A stretch of 64,000 nt of DNA from Desmodesmus armatus (lineage: Eukaryota; Chlorophyta; Chlorophyceae; Sphaeropleales; Scenedesmaceae). Under the pieces are notes generated by a model, which saw only the letters and a program-made list of their open reading frames with translations, was not told where the DNA came from and ran no database searches. The first letter of the stretch is position 1. The number at the start of each line of letters is the position of its first letter. Shown here in pieces: positions 49,657-60,000 of this stretch. The stretch is from NCBI GenBank assembly GCA_007449985.2, contig VIIQ02000122.1, positions 62,001 to 126,000 on the forward strand, read 5' to 3'. Made by a program: the position numbers and the translations under genes.

Positions 49657-51401
49657 ATGATGCCGTCCATGACCTTTGCTGTGCTGGCGATCGCCTTGCT
49701 GAGTGCTGCCAGCCAGGCTGCAGCAGGAGACTTTGATGGCTGGTCAACTGGCAGGGCTACCCATGTAGGTGCCTCAGCGAGGCTGGCTGCTCCTTAGGCA
49801 CCAGCAGTTGCATGATGTACACTCTTCCTGCTTGCTAAGCAGTCAGTATGCCGGGCAAGCCTTGTCATCATGACAGAAAACTTACCCTCCTGCCCCTTTT
49901 CCCTGTCTGCAGTAAGACAGCATCCACATCGGCTCCTGCATGTTCGGCAGCCTGGACTCCAATAAGGGCACTGGCTACGACATTGCAGCCATTTCTGATA
50001 AGGTGGGTGTGAGCCAGCTACACGATAGTACCCTCAAGAGCATGACAAGTCGAAGTGGATGGTGATTCATGGGTGACGCAGCAGCAGCTTGTTTAGCACA
50101 AAACTGAAATGCCCTGATGACAGCATGTCACACACCACAGCATACTTCAACACCTGCGCATGATTTGCTGCTGCAGCAAGCCAGCAGACTCAAACGAGCA
50201 ATAAATTACATGTTGGCATGCCATGGGGCAGAGTGCAGGTCCTAGTCCATCTTTCACATGCACACTGCTCACTCCTGCTGCTGTTGTGCCTGCCTACCCC
50301 CCATGCTGCAGGCCCCTGACTACGCTGGATCCTGCGGGCGCTGCTACAAGATTGCCTGCCGCCCCGACAACAACCTGAAGGATGGGAATGGGCAGCAGAT
50401 GGACCGCAGCTACTCCTGCAAGGAGGGTGTGAAGGTGATAGTGACCATCACAGACACCTGTCCCTGCTACTACCCATCCAACCAGTACTCCAACCAGCGC
50501 TGGTGAGCAGCTTGGGCTTGTAGCATCTTGTGCTAGACTACAAGTCATGCCATTGTGGCGAAGATGCACCTGCCCTGCCCTTCAGAACTGGATTGGGTTC
50601 TGGGTCCTGCATCCCCCTTGCAGCAATCAACTGCAGCCGGCCGCTCGCCCAACAGTGACAGCACACGTCCTGTGCCCTCCACCGCTGTGGTTGCTGCAGT
50701 GCCAGTAGCATGTATTGACGCATTCTTGCCAGCACGTGACATGGTGTCGGCACACACTAGGCCGTGTGAAGAATATGCTGAGGTTGTGCTGCTGCCACCC
50801 CTTGCAGGTGCTGCGGTGACCAGTACCACTTTGACATGTCCAACCAGGCATTTGGCAAGATTGCTGACACCAGCAAGGGTGTGGTCGGCATCTACTATTG
50901 CCAGGTGAGCAGATTTCGTCAGGAGTTGTATGAAGGATTTGTGCCGAAGGGTGTTGATGTGGGGCAATCATCCCAGCAGTGCTGCACCTGATTGGGGTGA
51001 AGATATGACTTGAGTCACTGTGCCGTACTGCTGCTGGCTAGTCCTGATGCAACAGTCCGCATAAATGATGTGCTTGTCAAATGCCACCGTGACGTGAGTC
51101 AAATAGCTCAGCATGGCATGCAGCTGCCAAGTATAGTATGCACAGTGTCTTGTGTCATCTGGCTGTGTTTGTCAGCGGCTCTGAACAATGTGCAGTCAGA
51201 ACCCTGTACTTGCTACCGTGCTGATCAGTTTACTTGCTACGTGTGCTGATCGAAATAGTGTGTTGTACTGCTCCTGCTGCTGCAACCCTGCAGGTGGATT
51301 GCCCTGGTGGTCACTCCCATGGCAAGGCTGACAGGGGAGGTGACAGTGCCTGGCCCAACCGCGGCCTCAAGGAGGTGACTGCAGCCACAGACAGCGCGTA
51401 A
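49657..51401 (+). CDS. Expansin-like secreted protein (double-psi beta-barrel), copy 1
   Basis: Exons: 49657-49764, 49913-50002, 50312-50502, 50808-50904 and 51294-51401. Phases agree, giving 197 codons. Residues 1-24 are a signal peptide (MTFAVLAIALLSAASQAAAG). The rest is an expansin/RlpA-type domain: GRATH, GSCMFGSLD, GTGYDIAAISD, SCGRCYKIAC, VTITDTCPC, YHFDMSNQAF (HFD motif near residues 137-139) and GVVGIYY, then VDCPGG. It has no C-terminal carbohydrate-binding domain, unlike plant expansins. Likely role: wall loosening or polysaccharide binding outside the cell. Exon 2 opens with an in-frame TAA (49913-49915) exactly where related proteins have Tyr, so the gene is either freshly broken or miscalled by one base. 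YYCQ replaces the usual YYRQ seen in copy 2. Confidence 0.8.
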
Positions 51402-51857
51402 GAAGCTCCAATCCCCTGTCAAGTCCAGCCCACTGGCAGGAGTGGGATGGTGCCTGCTAATGCGGGTGAGGAAGCGTTCAGCCGCACCTGTGCTGTTCTG
51501 CTCATCTTAGGTCCATTATCTTTTAGGCCAATCACCTTGAGCCTTGTCGCATCATTGAAGCCGTTTTGTCTTGGTGCATCCTTGGACATAGGTGATTGTT
51601 ACATTGCCCAGCATTGTTTGGTTATTAGGTGGGTGTAAAGAGGGTTTCGGAGTTTTGCGACATGGTTCTGCCCTTTTCAGGCACGCATGATGTGGAAGAG
51701 TCTTCTTGTGCAGCATGCATGCTGCTGTGCACAGATCTGTGCATCTGTTTGCCTACGGTGGGGCACTGCACCTGCGATAACCAACATTATTTTTTGATCA
51801 CAAGGCATGGGAAGCTATCTAGGAGCTAAATTCGCCCATGATGTGGTTGTCCTGCAG

Positions 51858-52991
51858 CCCCACCTGCGCGACAGAAACGGGAAGCAGATGGACCGTAGCT
51901 ACTCCTGCAAGGAGGGTGTGAAGGTGACAGTGACCATCACAGACACCTGCCCCTGCTACTACCCATCCAACCAGTACTCCAACCAGCGCTGGTGAGCGTT
52001 AGCAGCTTTGGCTTGTAGCATCCTGTGCTTGAAAAAGCATATACCATCCTGTTGGCGTTGCGCCTGCCACCAACCATTGGTGGCATGGTGCGCCTGCAGC
52101 ACTGGCAACAATGTTGACTGTACCAGATGTGCACATAGCGCAGTCTCGTACACTGCCAGCATCTGCGCATGGCTGCAACCAACGGCCTAATCAACCACTG
52201 GGTACATACCGTGCATACTGTGCCGTGCGGAACAAGCAGGCTGCTTGCTTGCAGCACATGGAGGGTAGGACGACACCATGTACACTGTGCTGAGGTGTGC
52301 TGCTGTCACTGTGCGCTCCCCTTACAGGTGCTGCGGTGACCAGTACCACTTTGACATGTCCAACCGCGCCTTTGCCAAGATCGCTGACATCAACAAGGGT
52401 GTCGTCGGCATCTACTATCGCCAGGTGGGTGCTGCCAGCAGTGGCTGGTGCAGGGTATGGGTGACTGGGATGATGGGATCTTGTCCCTCAACTACTGTGC
52501 CACAGGGATCCTGAGTCAGGCAGGCTGCGCTGGTCCCAGGGATGGCTGGAGCATCACATGCTGGACCAGCAGAGCATGCGGCTAACTTGCCGGCATCACA
52601 GTATTCCTTTAGCAGGGTTGGGCCTGCCCCAGGGAGTGTCCGACACCAGTGGCCTGATTGCGCACCAGCCACCCCACATCCTCTGTGCATCTCCATATCG
52701 TGCGCGCGCTGAGCTGTGCGCTCTGCTGTTCCTGCTGCTGCAACCATTCAGGTGGATTGCCCTGGTGGTTTCTCCCATGGCAAGGCTGACAGGGGTGGCG
52801 ACAGTGCCTGGCCCAACCGTGGCCTCAAGGAGGTGACTGCAGCCACAGACAGCGCACAAGAAGACGCAACGCATAACGCCACACGCCGCTGTACAGGTGC
52901 CAGTGCCAAGCTGACCCAGGCCTGTTCAGGAGGTGACTGCAGACATGGACAGCTGAAAAGAGTCACTAGTGGAGTGTTGCTCCTTGAATGA
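51858..52991 (+). pseudogene. Expansin-like copy 2, 5'-truncated tandem duplicate
   Basis: Three exon-like blocks, 51858-51991, 52328-52424 and 52752-52991, match exons 3-5 of copy 1 (GKQMDRSYSCKEGVKVTVTI; HFDMSNRAFAKIAD; VDCPGGFSHGKADRGGD) with intact phases and splice sites. The signal peptide, the first barrel strands and the SCGRCYKIAC cysteines are missing. The stop codon of copy 1 is CAA here, extending the frame by 44 residues. It is either a pseudogene or a set of alternative 3' exons for copy 1. Confidence 0.72.
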
Positions 52992-53027
52992 GGCTAATGA
53001 GCTCCAGCGCGCATGGTACGGATTGTT

Positions 53028-53103
53028 GGAGGGGTTTCTGACAACAGGGGGTTGGGTGGCCTTTTGGAGGGGCTTCTGACAACTGGGGGTTGGGTGGCCT
53101 TCT
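53028..53103. repeat. 38-bp tandem duplication
   Basis: GGAGGGG(T/C)TTCTGACAAC followed by a GGGGGTTGGGTGGCCTT-type end occurs twice head to tail. Confidence 0.85.
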
Positions 53104-53230
53104 GATTTACCTATGCCAAAGTTTGCAGAGAGACCTTGGCTTTGGAGAGGGCTTGGTGTTTGTTCAGACATTTCTCAGCGGTTGACTCTTGACTAGCCCC
53201 ATTCACTAGCTGGTTTTGTCATGTCCACTT

Positions 53231-53340
53231 GAGCCACTATGGGTATGCCCATTGGCTCGGTTGATACAGAGCCACTATGGGTATGCCCGTTGGCTTGGTT
53301 GGCACGGAACACACAAACTTGGTTGATACGGAACACACAG
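53231..53340. repeat. 38-bp tandem duplication plus short GGAACACACA repeats
   Basis: GAGCCACTATGGGTATGCCC occurs twice at 38-bp spacing, followed by repeated TTGGTTG...ACGGAACACACA. Confidence 0.8.
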
Positions 53341-54513
53341 GTACTAACTCGGACTGATCTGGACAGGTGTGAGCGTATTTCATTGGTAGTGTAAAAGTGC
53401 ATTCTTGCTACTGTGGTAGATGCCTGGCTCCAGCAGAGCGCATCTGTTGTTCTGCCATGTGTCTATACCCGGATGTCCGTGGGCTGGTTTGTGCTCTGTG
53501 CAAGGCCATGGTTGGTACATGTGCAAGGGTAGTCCTGCTCACTGTTGCTGCTCGCCTATTAAGTGAGTTGGCAGTGCCAATGTGCTGGTTCATCAGCAAT
53601 CTGCGTGCTGTGTCTGGCGCACAACTTGTCTGCTGCTGCACAATGCAGCCATGTAGCAGGTTGGGTTGTGATCCGATCACACAGTGTGCTCCAGGTCTTG
53701 CCCAGACCAGTGAGGCACTTGTTGGGTTCTGCCTGGCCCTAGAATGCTCAGCTTACAGACGCTGTGTGGAAGAAGTGAAATGCAGCGGGGTTGTTGTTCT
53801 TTTACAATCCCCATGCAATGCGCAATCCAGGGGTCAGCAACATATGTATGGTGGTTCCCGTCTATGCTATGCGGAGGGTAGTGTGCCGCAACTGTCGCAG
53901 GGGTTTTCAAAACTTTGGCAAAAGGATTCACAGATGATGTGTACCGCAGTGTTGCTCAGGGTCAGGAGGTCATTGTGGTCATCTTGTCCTGCACGCCAAG
54001 GAGTGTGTGTGCAGCAACTGCACATCTGCTATGGAATAAGGCAGGCCAGGGGGGCGAACATATACACGCCTTATAGCTGCAGTGCTGGTGCTGCTAGCAG
54101 CGTGCTGCATATTGCTTGTGCCGGTCTAGGGTGTTTCGGAGCGCGAGAGTGCTGTGACCCCGTGCATATCGGCCTGGCTGCATTCAGCTGGGGCCTCTTG
54201 TGGTGCCTTCTGCTTCCTGCATGGATGCGAGTGTTGACAGACAGCGGCATGTTTCTGTTGGCGTCCGTCCGGAAGTATGTCGTACTGCCTAGTAGGGGTT
54301 GTGTAGTGTTGTTGCTAGGGCGTTTATAGGTGTTGTCTTCTGGGCCAGGAAAGTTTGCAACGGCCATCACTGTAGGTGTTGTCAGTTCCCTAGCCCCGGC
54401 ACTGACTGGGCATTTGTCGCTACTGCTGCCTTTGCATAGTGTACAGGATTGTGCATTCGCTGTGAAGGCCCATCTCTGCCAACGTTCACATGCAGCATAT
54501 ACTTGCTTTTCGC

Positions 54514-54594
54514 AGCAGCGCTTTGTTGCTGTCACAGCTGCCACGGTGGCATATTCTGCGAAGCAGCGCTTTGTTGCTGTGCCATATTCTGCGC
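54514..54594. repeat. Duplicated GCAGCGCTTTGTTGCTGT / CATATTCTGCG motifs
   Basis: Two copies each of the two motifs are interleaved within about 80 bp. Confidence 0.75.
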
Positions 54595-55548
54595 AGCCCC
54601 TCCAGGGTTTATGCTGTGGGGTGGTGATGTGTCTGGTTGCGGCATCTTGCCAGGCTACGCCGTTCCAGCTGCAGCTTCGCAGTCAGAACTGCATGTTGCA
54701 TTTGGCAGGACATTGCATCTTGTGCCATGTGGCATGTTCAAAACAGCCCTAAGCTGTCAGGCCTTACCAGCACTCTTTGGGCAAATGTTTGGGCTCCAGC
54801 ACTGAGCCGGGAAGTCTAGGTTTGTTTGGGTTGGTGTGGTGCAAGGTGGGGTTTGCTCCTGTGTCGGGTATGCGCCTTGTGGTGAGCTTGGGCTGTCTTT
54901 GGGTTGGAGTCTCTCATGCGCACTTGCGCATCATGCGTTGTACCAGAGTGTACCTACTATGCGGGCGGTTTGCATGCTAGTCCTCCCCCTGCTGGTGTGT
55001 TGTGGAATGTGCTTGGCTTCCCTTTGTGGTCAATGCATTTCAAGGTTTGATTGTTGCTGCTGCTGTTGCTGCGGCCCTCTGGCCCTTTAGGCGTGCTGTG
55101 CCACTGTGCGCCGCTGTTGTGAGGCTGCTATCAGGTTATGGCCTCATGAGTCACCAACATGCTTTGTTGTCATTGTCATACTGGGAATAATTCCTTTTGT
55201 TGCCTTGCTTCATTTGAAAGTTTTGTAATCGTCACATGCCTTGTGCGCAGCAACACACCAGGAGTGCTGGGGCCTGCTGATTTGAATATGTTGAGGCCGG
55301 TTCAGGTCCAGGGGGGAAGGTATGATGGAAGTTTGCAACCACCACTGCTGCAAGACAGTGCAGTTGAAGGCTCCAGCACTTGCAAGTGTCAGAGTCTGCA
55401 GGGAGACAAACCAGCATTTGGACTGTGGAGCTGACGTAGCTGACTTCCTGCGATTGTATTCCAGCTGTGGAGCTGCAAATTGCGCGTTCTACATTTCCTA
55501 GCCTGCTGGGCCTGCTCAACAGGCGTGAAAACTTGTGTATATCATTGA

Positions 55549-55792
55549 CGTGTGATGGAAGTAGCACAGTGTCAACAAACTAGTGAAGGCAACGAGTGTG
55601 GGTCTTGGCATCAACGACACACCGGTACCATGTATGTGGTAGCAGTACTGCCACCAGTGCTGCAGGGAGACGTGTGATGGAAGTAGCACAGTGTCAACAA
55701 ACTAGTGAAGGCAACGAGTGTGGGTCTTGGCATCAACGACACACCGGTACCATGTATGTGGTAGCAGTACTGCCACCAGTGCTGCAGGGAAG
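55549..55792. repeat. 122-bp near-perfect tandem duplication
   Basis: Two adjacent units starting CGTGTGATGGAAGTAGCACA are essentially identical over 122 bp (55549-55670, 55671-55792). It is a very recent duplication or an assembly artefact. Confidence 0.95.
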
Positions 55793-56670
55793 ATCTGGCA
55801 GGCAGGCGGGCACTAACCGCTTCTTCTGTACAGTGAACAGCTTGATGAAACTTTGTATGTGAGTTGCGCTTATTTCACCGGCCGGCCTTCAGGTGATCCA
55901 ATGTTTTATGGTTTTGGCTGTTGCAGTTGACGTTGATTGGAAATCGAACCATGTCAATACAGTGGTACGATCCGATACAAAGCTCAGTCTGCGCCCTGTT
56001 TGCTTGCAAGATACTTGTCTGGACTGTTCACCCGCCATCTGAACCTCCTGTTGTCTGTTGCTGGGCAAAGCGCTTACATGCCATGCTTTGTTACTCAGAA
56101 AAGTTGCAACAGCAAACACCCCCTTGGTCTGTGCCCTGTCAATGCCTGGTTTGTTGCAACTACAGCTGCAACTGCACTGCACAGCTGCGCTGCAACTGCA
56201 GCGCACAGCAGGGGGAGACTTCCAGTCCTTGAAGCAGCCCAGGGGGGCTTGTGTCACACAGTGCAGTGTGTGTTGCACATTCTCCTGAGAAGCTTGGCTC
56301 CCCTCCCCTTCACTGCAACTATGACTGTACCTGCAGATTCTCAAATCAGTACCAGATGCTGCATGCTGCTGTTGTACCAACGTGTGTGATATGTGGCGCC
56401 ACGACATATGTGTCAGCTATTGAAAGCGGATATCGAGGGGCTCTTGTCTGTCACTGAGTTGGGGTCCTACGCGCTCAGCGTAAATCCCTACTGTCTGCTG
56501 TTTTTGAATGGCCACCCACCTCTGGGCAAGCACATGCAGGAGAAGCCTGCACAATTCTAACTGTCTCATTTGTCAGTGCCCACTGGAGGCTGCAGAGCCG
56601 TTGCCAACAGGCACTGGTGCTGGTGAAGGAAACACCTCTGCCTGCTGGTTGGTAGCTGCACTTAATTTGC

Positions 56671-56802
56671 CTTGGATGGGGATGCAGTGGCTACGACACT
56701 GGGAGTACGGGATACGACTTATCAACAGGACCGTCAGATGCACTTTGTTGTTGCCTTGGATGGGGATGCAGTGGCTACGACATTGGGAGTACGACTAATC
56801 AA
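56671..56802. repeat. 84-bp-period tandem duplication
   Basis: CTTGGATGGGGATGCAGTGG and the following CTACGACA(C/T)TGGGAGTACG recur 84 bp apart; AATCAACAGGACCG-type ends recur too. Confidence 0.85.
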
Positions 56803-57094
56803 CAGGACCGCCACTTAGTTGTCAACTGCTTCTGCGCTCCGTCGTATTGCGCAGTAGCTTGACGTCAATATGTAACGTGTGTTTCTGAGTCCATTTGACT
56901 GCGTTAGCCTCCTGTGTGATTGTGTCCGCCATTTTTTCTAGCAGGACAGGACACCTGACGAATCCGTGACTCGCGCCTTTAGCAAGTTCAGCAATCGCCC
57001 ATTTCTGAGCAAGAACATCACATAACGGCGGCCGGCTACCGCTGCACGTGCAGCAGCAGGAGACTTCACAGCACACAGAAGAAGGTGCCGCAGC

Positions 57095-60000
57095 ATGCCC
57101 TGTAGCTTGCTGCGCAGCTTGTGCTTAATGTCTGCGTTGCTTTCAACCCAATGGGTTGCAGCTGAGGTGACCAGTCAGGTGGGGTGGGACTGGTGGTGCA
57201 TCCATTCTGCATGCTGTGCCATCAATGTCTGCTCAGCCCCTGTTTTATTGTTAGTGCTGATGCCCTGCACAAGCAGACTCTCTAGGGCTCAATTCATGTG
57301 AACTGCTATCCTGTCCCTTCAGCTTCCGCTCAGGTGACACAACTGCAATGACCAAAATGTCAGCTGGTGATTGCAGTGTGTGTGCTTGCACACAGGGCAC
57401 CAACTTGCACATCCATCAACGCAGCAGCAGCAGCAGCAGCCAGCTGCATAAGGCGCGCCGAAGCTTGCAACAGCAGCAGGATGCGTTTTCAAATTCAGAG
57501 GGCTGCATCGCCTCTGGTGCCATTCCCAAGTGCGAGCCTGGTGCATGCGCTACCAGGAACGTGATGGGTGTGGCTTCCTGGGTGTGCCTCAGGTAAAGCA
57601 GATGAGTCCCGCTGGGATGCAACTTGTATTTACCCCTACCCTAGCAACTGTTGTGCCACGCACAGTTATCCAGCAAAGTTGACCAGCGCTGGGGAGCAAA
57701 GTTGACCAGCGCTGGGGAGGATTGCCCTAGTAAGCAGCCAGAACTGCAGCACACAACAAGCAAACAAGCAGCGTTGCTTGGGGAACATCTGAGCTGTCCA
57801 GCAATGACAGCTGCATCCTGCTGCTGCTGCCATATCCGTAAGCGGCCTACATTACAGGGCAGTGTGTTGCAACAGACTCACTTCCCGGGCAATTGTGCAG
57901 CTGGTTTGGAGTTTTTTGCCTGGTTATGCTGGTAGAGGCACAACAAGGTTGCCGTGTGCTTTGTTTTGCAGGTGTTTATCCAACTACGAGCCCGTGATCG
58001 ACAGCAGTGGGCAGGACAATATTGTACAGTGTGGTGAGTGTTGCGTGGGGAACACCCTGGCACCCAGCTCATAGCAAAGGCAGCAGCAGCGGCAGGAGGA
58101 GCAGCAGCTGCAGCAGCAGCAGGAGGAGGAGGCGTGAAAGCAGCATCGGCAGCAGGGTAGCAGCAACAGCCGCAGCAGGCTCGGAAGAAAAAGGCAGCAG
58201 CAGCTGCAACAGCAGCAGTAGTGGCACCAGCAGCAGCAGCAGTAGCATTGGCAGTGGCAGAACGGCAAGAACCGTAAGAGCAGCAGCAGCTGCGCAGGCG
58301 CGATAGTAGCAGCAGCAGTTGCGACAGTAGCAATGCCAGCAGTGGCAGCAGCAGTGGTAGATGCAGTGGTGGCAGGAGCAGCAGGAGCATCTCTAGAACC
58401 CTCTTGAACATGCAGGTCAACTGTGCAGCAATGTGCGATGCAGCTTGGTCCCCCTGTCCCGTGATAGCGCCCGCACCCACGCATGCAATGTCCCTGCCGT
58501 CCATGTGCCTGCGGACCTACCTACTGACCTCTCTGCCTCTGCCGCATTCGTGCTGTTGTGCCCCTGCTCTATGCCTGCTGCCCCCAGTGTGCCCACGGGG
58601 CCATTATGAGGCTGCATCAAATGCAACCAGGTGCAGCCGCTGCGATCACGACGCGTACTGCCCAGGTAGGCTTGGGGGCTAGGTGTGTTTGCAGTTTTGG
58701 GTTTCCGCCTCTTTGAGACGCTCACCCATAGCCTGGGAGGACGCTTTAGCCTGGTAGGGGGTCAGGTTGCTGTACTCTTTGGGCCTTATGCTGTTTGTTT
58801 TGGCCCAGCGCGCAACACAGTTGCACCTGGTTGGGGAGTACCTCCAAAAGGTGAGTGCCCAGCCTGTATGACACAGGGAATGACAGCACAGAGGCAGCAT
58901 GATGCGCTGCATTTCCGTTTACTCCCCACCATTTTGACGTACAAACAACCCATCTTTGTCTGCTGCCTAGGTGGTGACAAGGCGGCTAACCCAACCAGCA
59001 GAGGGAACTTGGTGCTGTGCGGAGAAGGGCTGGTCACTCGAAGCACAGGTGCAAGGTCACAGGTGGCCTGTGGTAAGTAAAGAACAGAGCACAGGGGGTC
59101 CTGATAGTGCAGCCGCTATCGTCTCAACCACCGCCACTGCAGCAGCAGCAACACCAACACAACCAGCAAGGGCAGCATCGCCGGACATCCGACCATGACT
59201 GTACATGATTCAGCTTGTGTTGCTAGCAGCACTGTGCTATGCCAGGGAGCTTTGGGATTCACAACACCCCGCCAACACTCCAACACCAAGTGCTGGAGCC
59301 TCACAAGCAGAGCATCGCACACCGTTGTCTTGCTGCTGATGTCGCTTTTGCTGGCTGCTGCTGTTGTTGTTGTTGCGCTGCTGCCACACGCCTTCCTCAG
59401 TTGCACGTGCTGGCTATGCCAGGAGCAGCCCGAGCAGCGGCACCCCATGTGGCCGTTCCACATACGCCCCTGCCTTCAACCGCCTGGGTCAGTGCTTGCG
59501 GTGTCAGAGTGGACTTCAAGAGCCCCTAGGGTCCAACCTGACAGATGGACAGAGGGACAGCAAGAGGGCAGTCTGCAGTGAGTCGACCGAACTTGGGTTT
59601 AGTAATGCTTGTGGGACTGTTTGGTGCTTGGGGGCCTGGGCATTGGGGGATTGATTACTTGTGGGGTGATGTTATTTGGCATATGAGTTGGGAGAACAGC
59701 TTTGGCGGTCGCTCGAAGCTGCTCAGACAGCATTGAGGGGCGGAGGCCTGCATAGCTGCACTTGTGCTGGTTTGCATGCTTGCATGAGTCAGTGTCAGGG
59801 CTGCCCCCAACTGCAGACGCTGGTGCTGCTGCTGTTGCTGCTGTGCTGCAGAGGTCCCTCCCGGGTGGTACATGAGCCAGGGTTTAGTCCGCATCTGCCC
59901 TCAAGGGTTTTACAGGGAGGCTCACCTGGACTTTGACCACCCAAACGCCACCCTCTGCCGCCGCTGTAACCCCGGCATCACAACAGACGGTGCTGGTGCT

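Larger units (their letters stand above)
52992..57094. other. 4-kb gene-poor region with tandem duplications
   Basis: No exon is supported. The longest open frame (53397-54329, plus) is Cys-rich with low third-position GC and no domain, so I do not call it. Several short tandem duplications are listed separately. Confidence 0.5.

Noticed and set aside
53397..54329. 310-codon open frame on plus
   Set aside because: Very Cys-rich, low third-position GC, no domain, no splice context or neighbour support; resembles a chance frame in TGC/CTG-rich DNA.
57878..58504. 208-codon open frame on minus
   Set aside because: Produced by the CAG-rich intron tract of the cysteine-rich gene; low-complexity Ala/Leu runs only.
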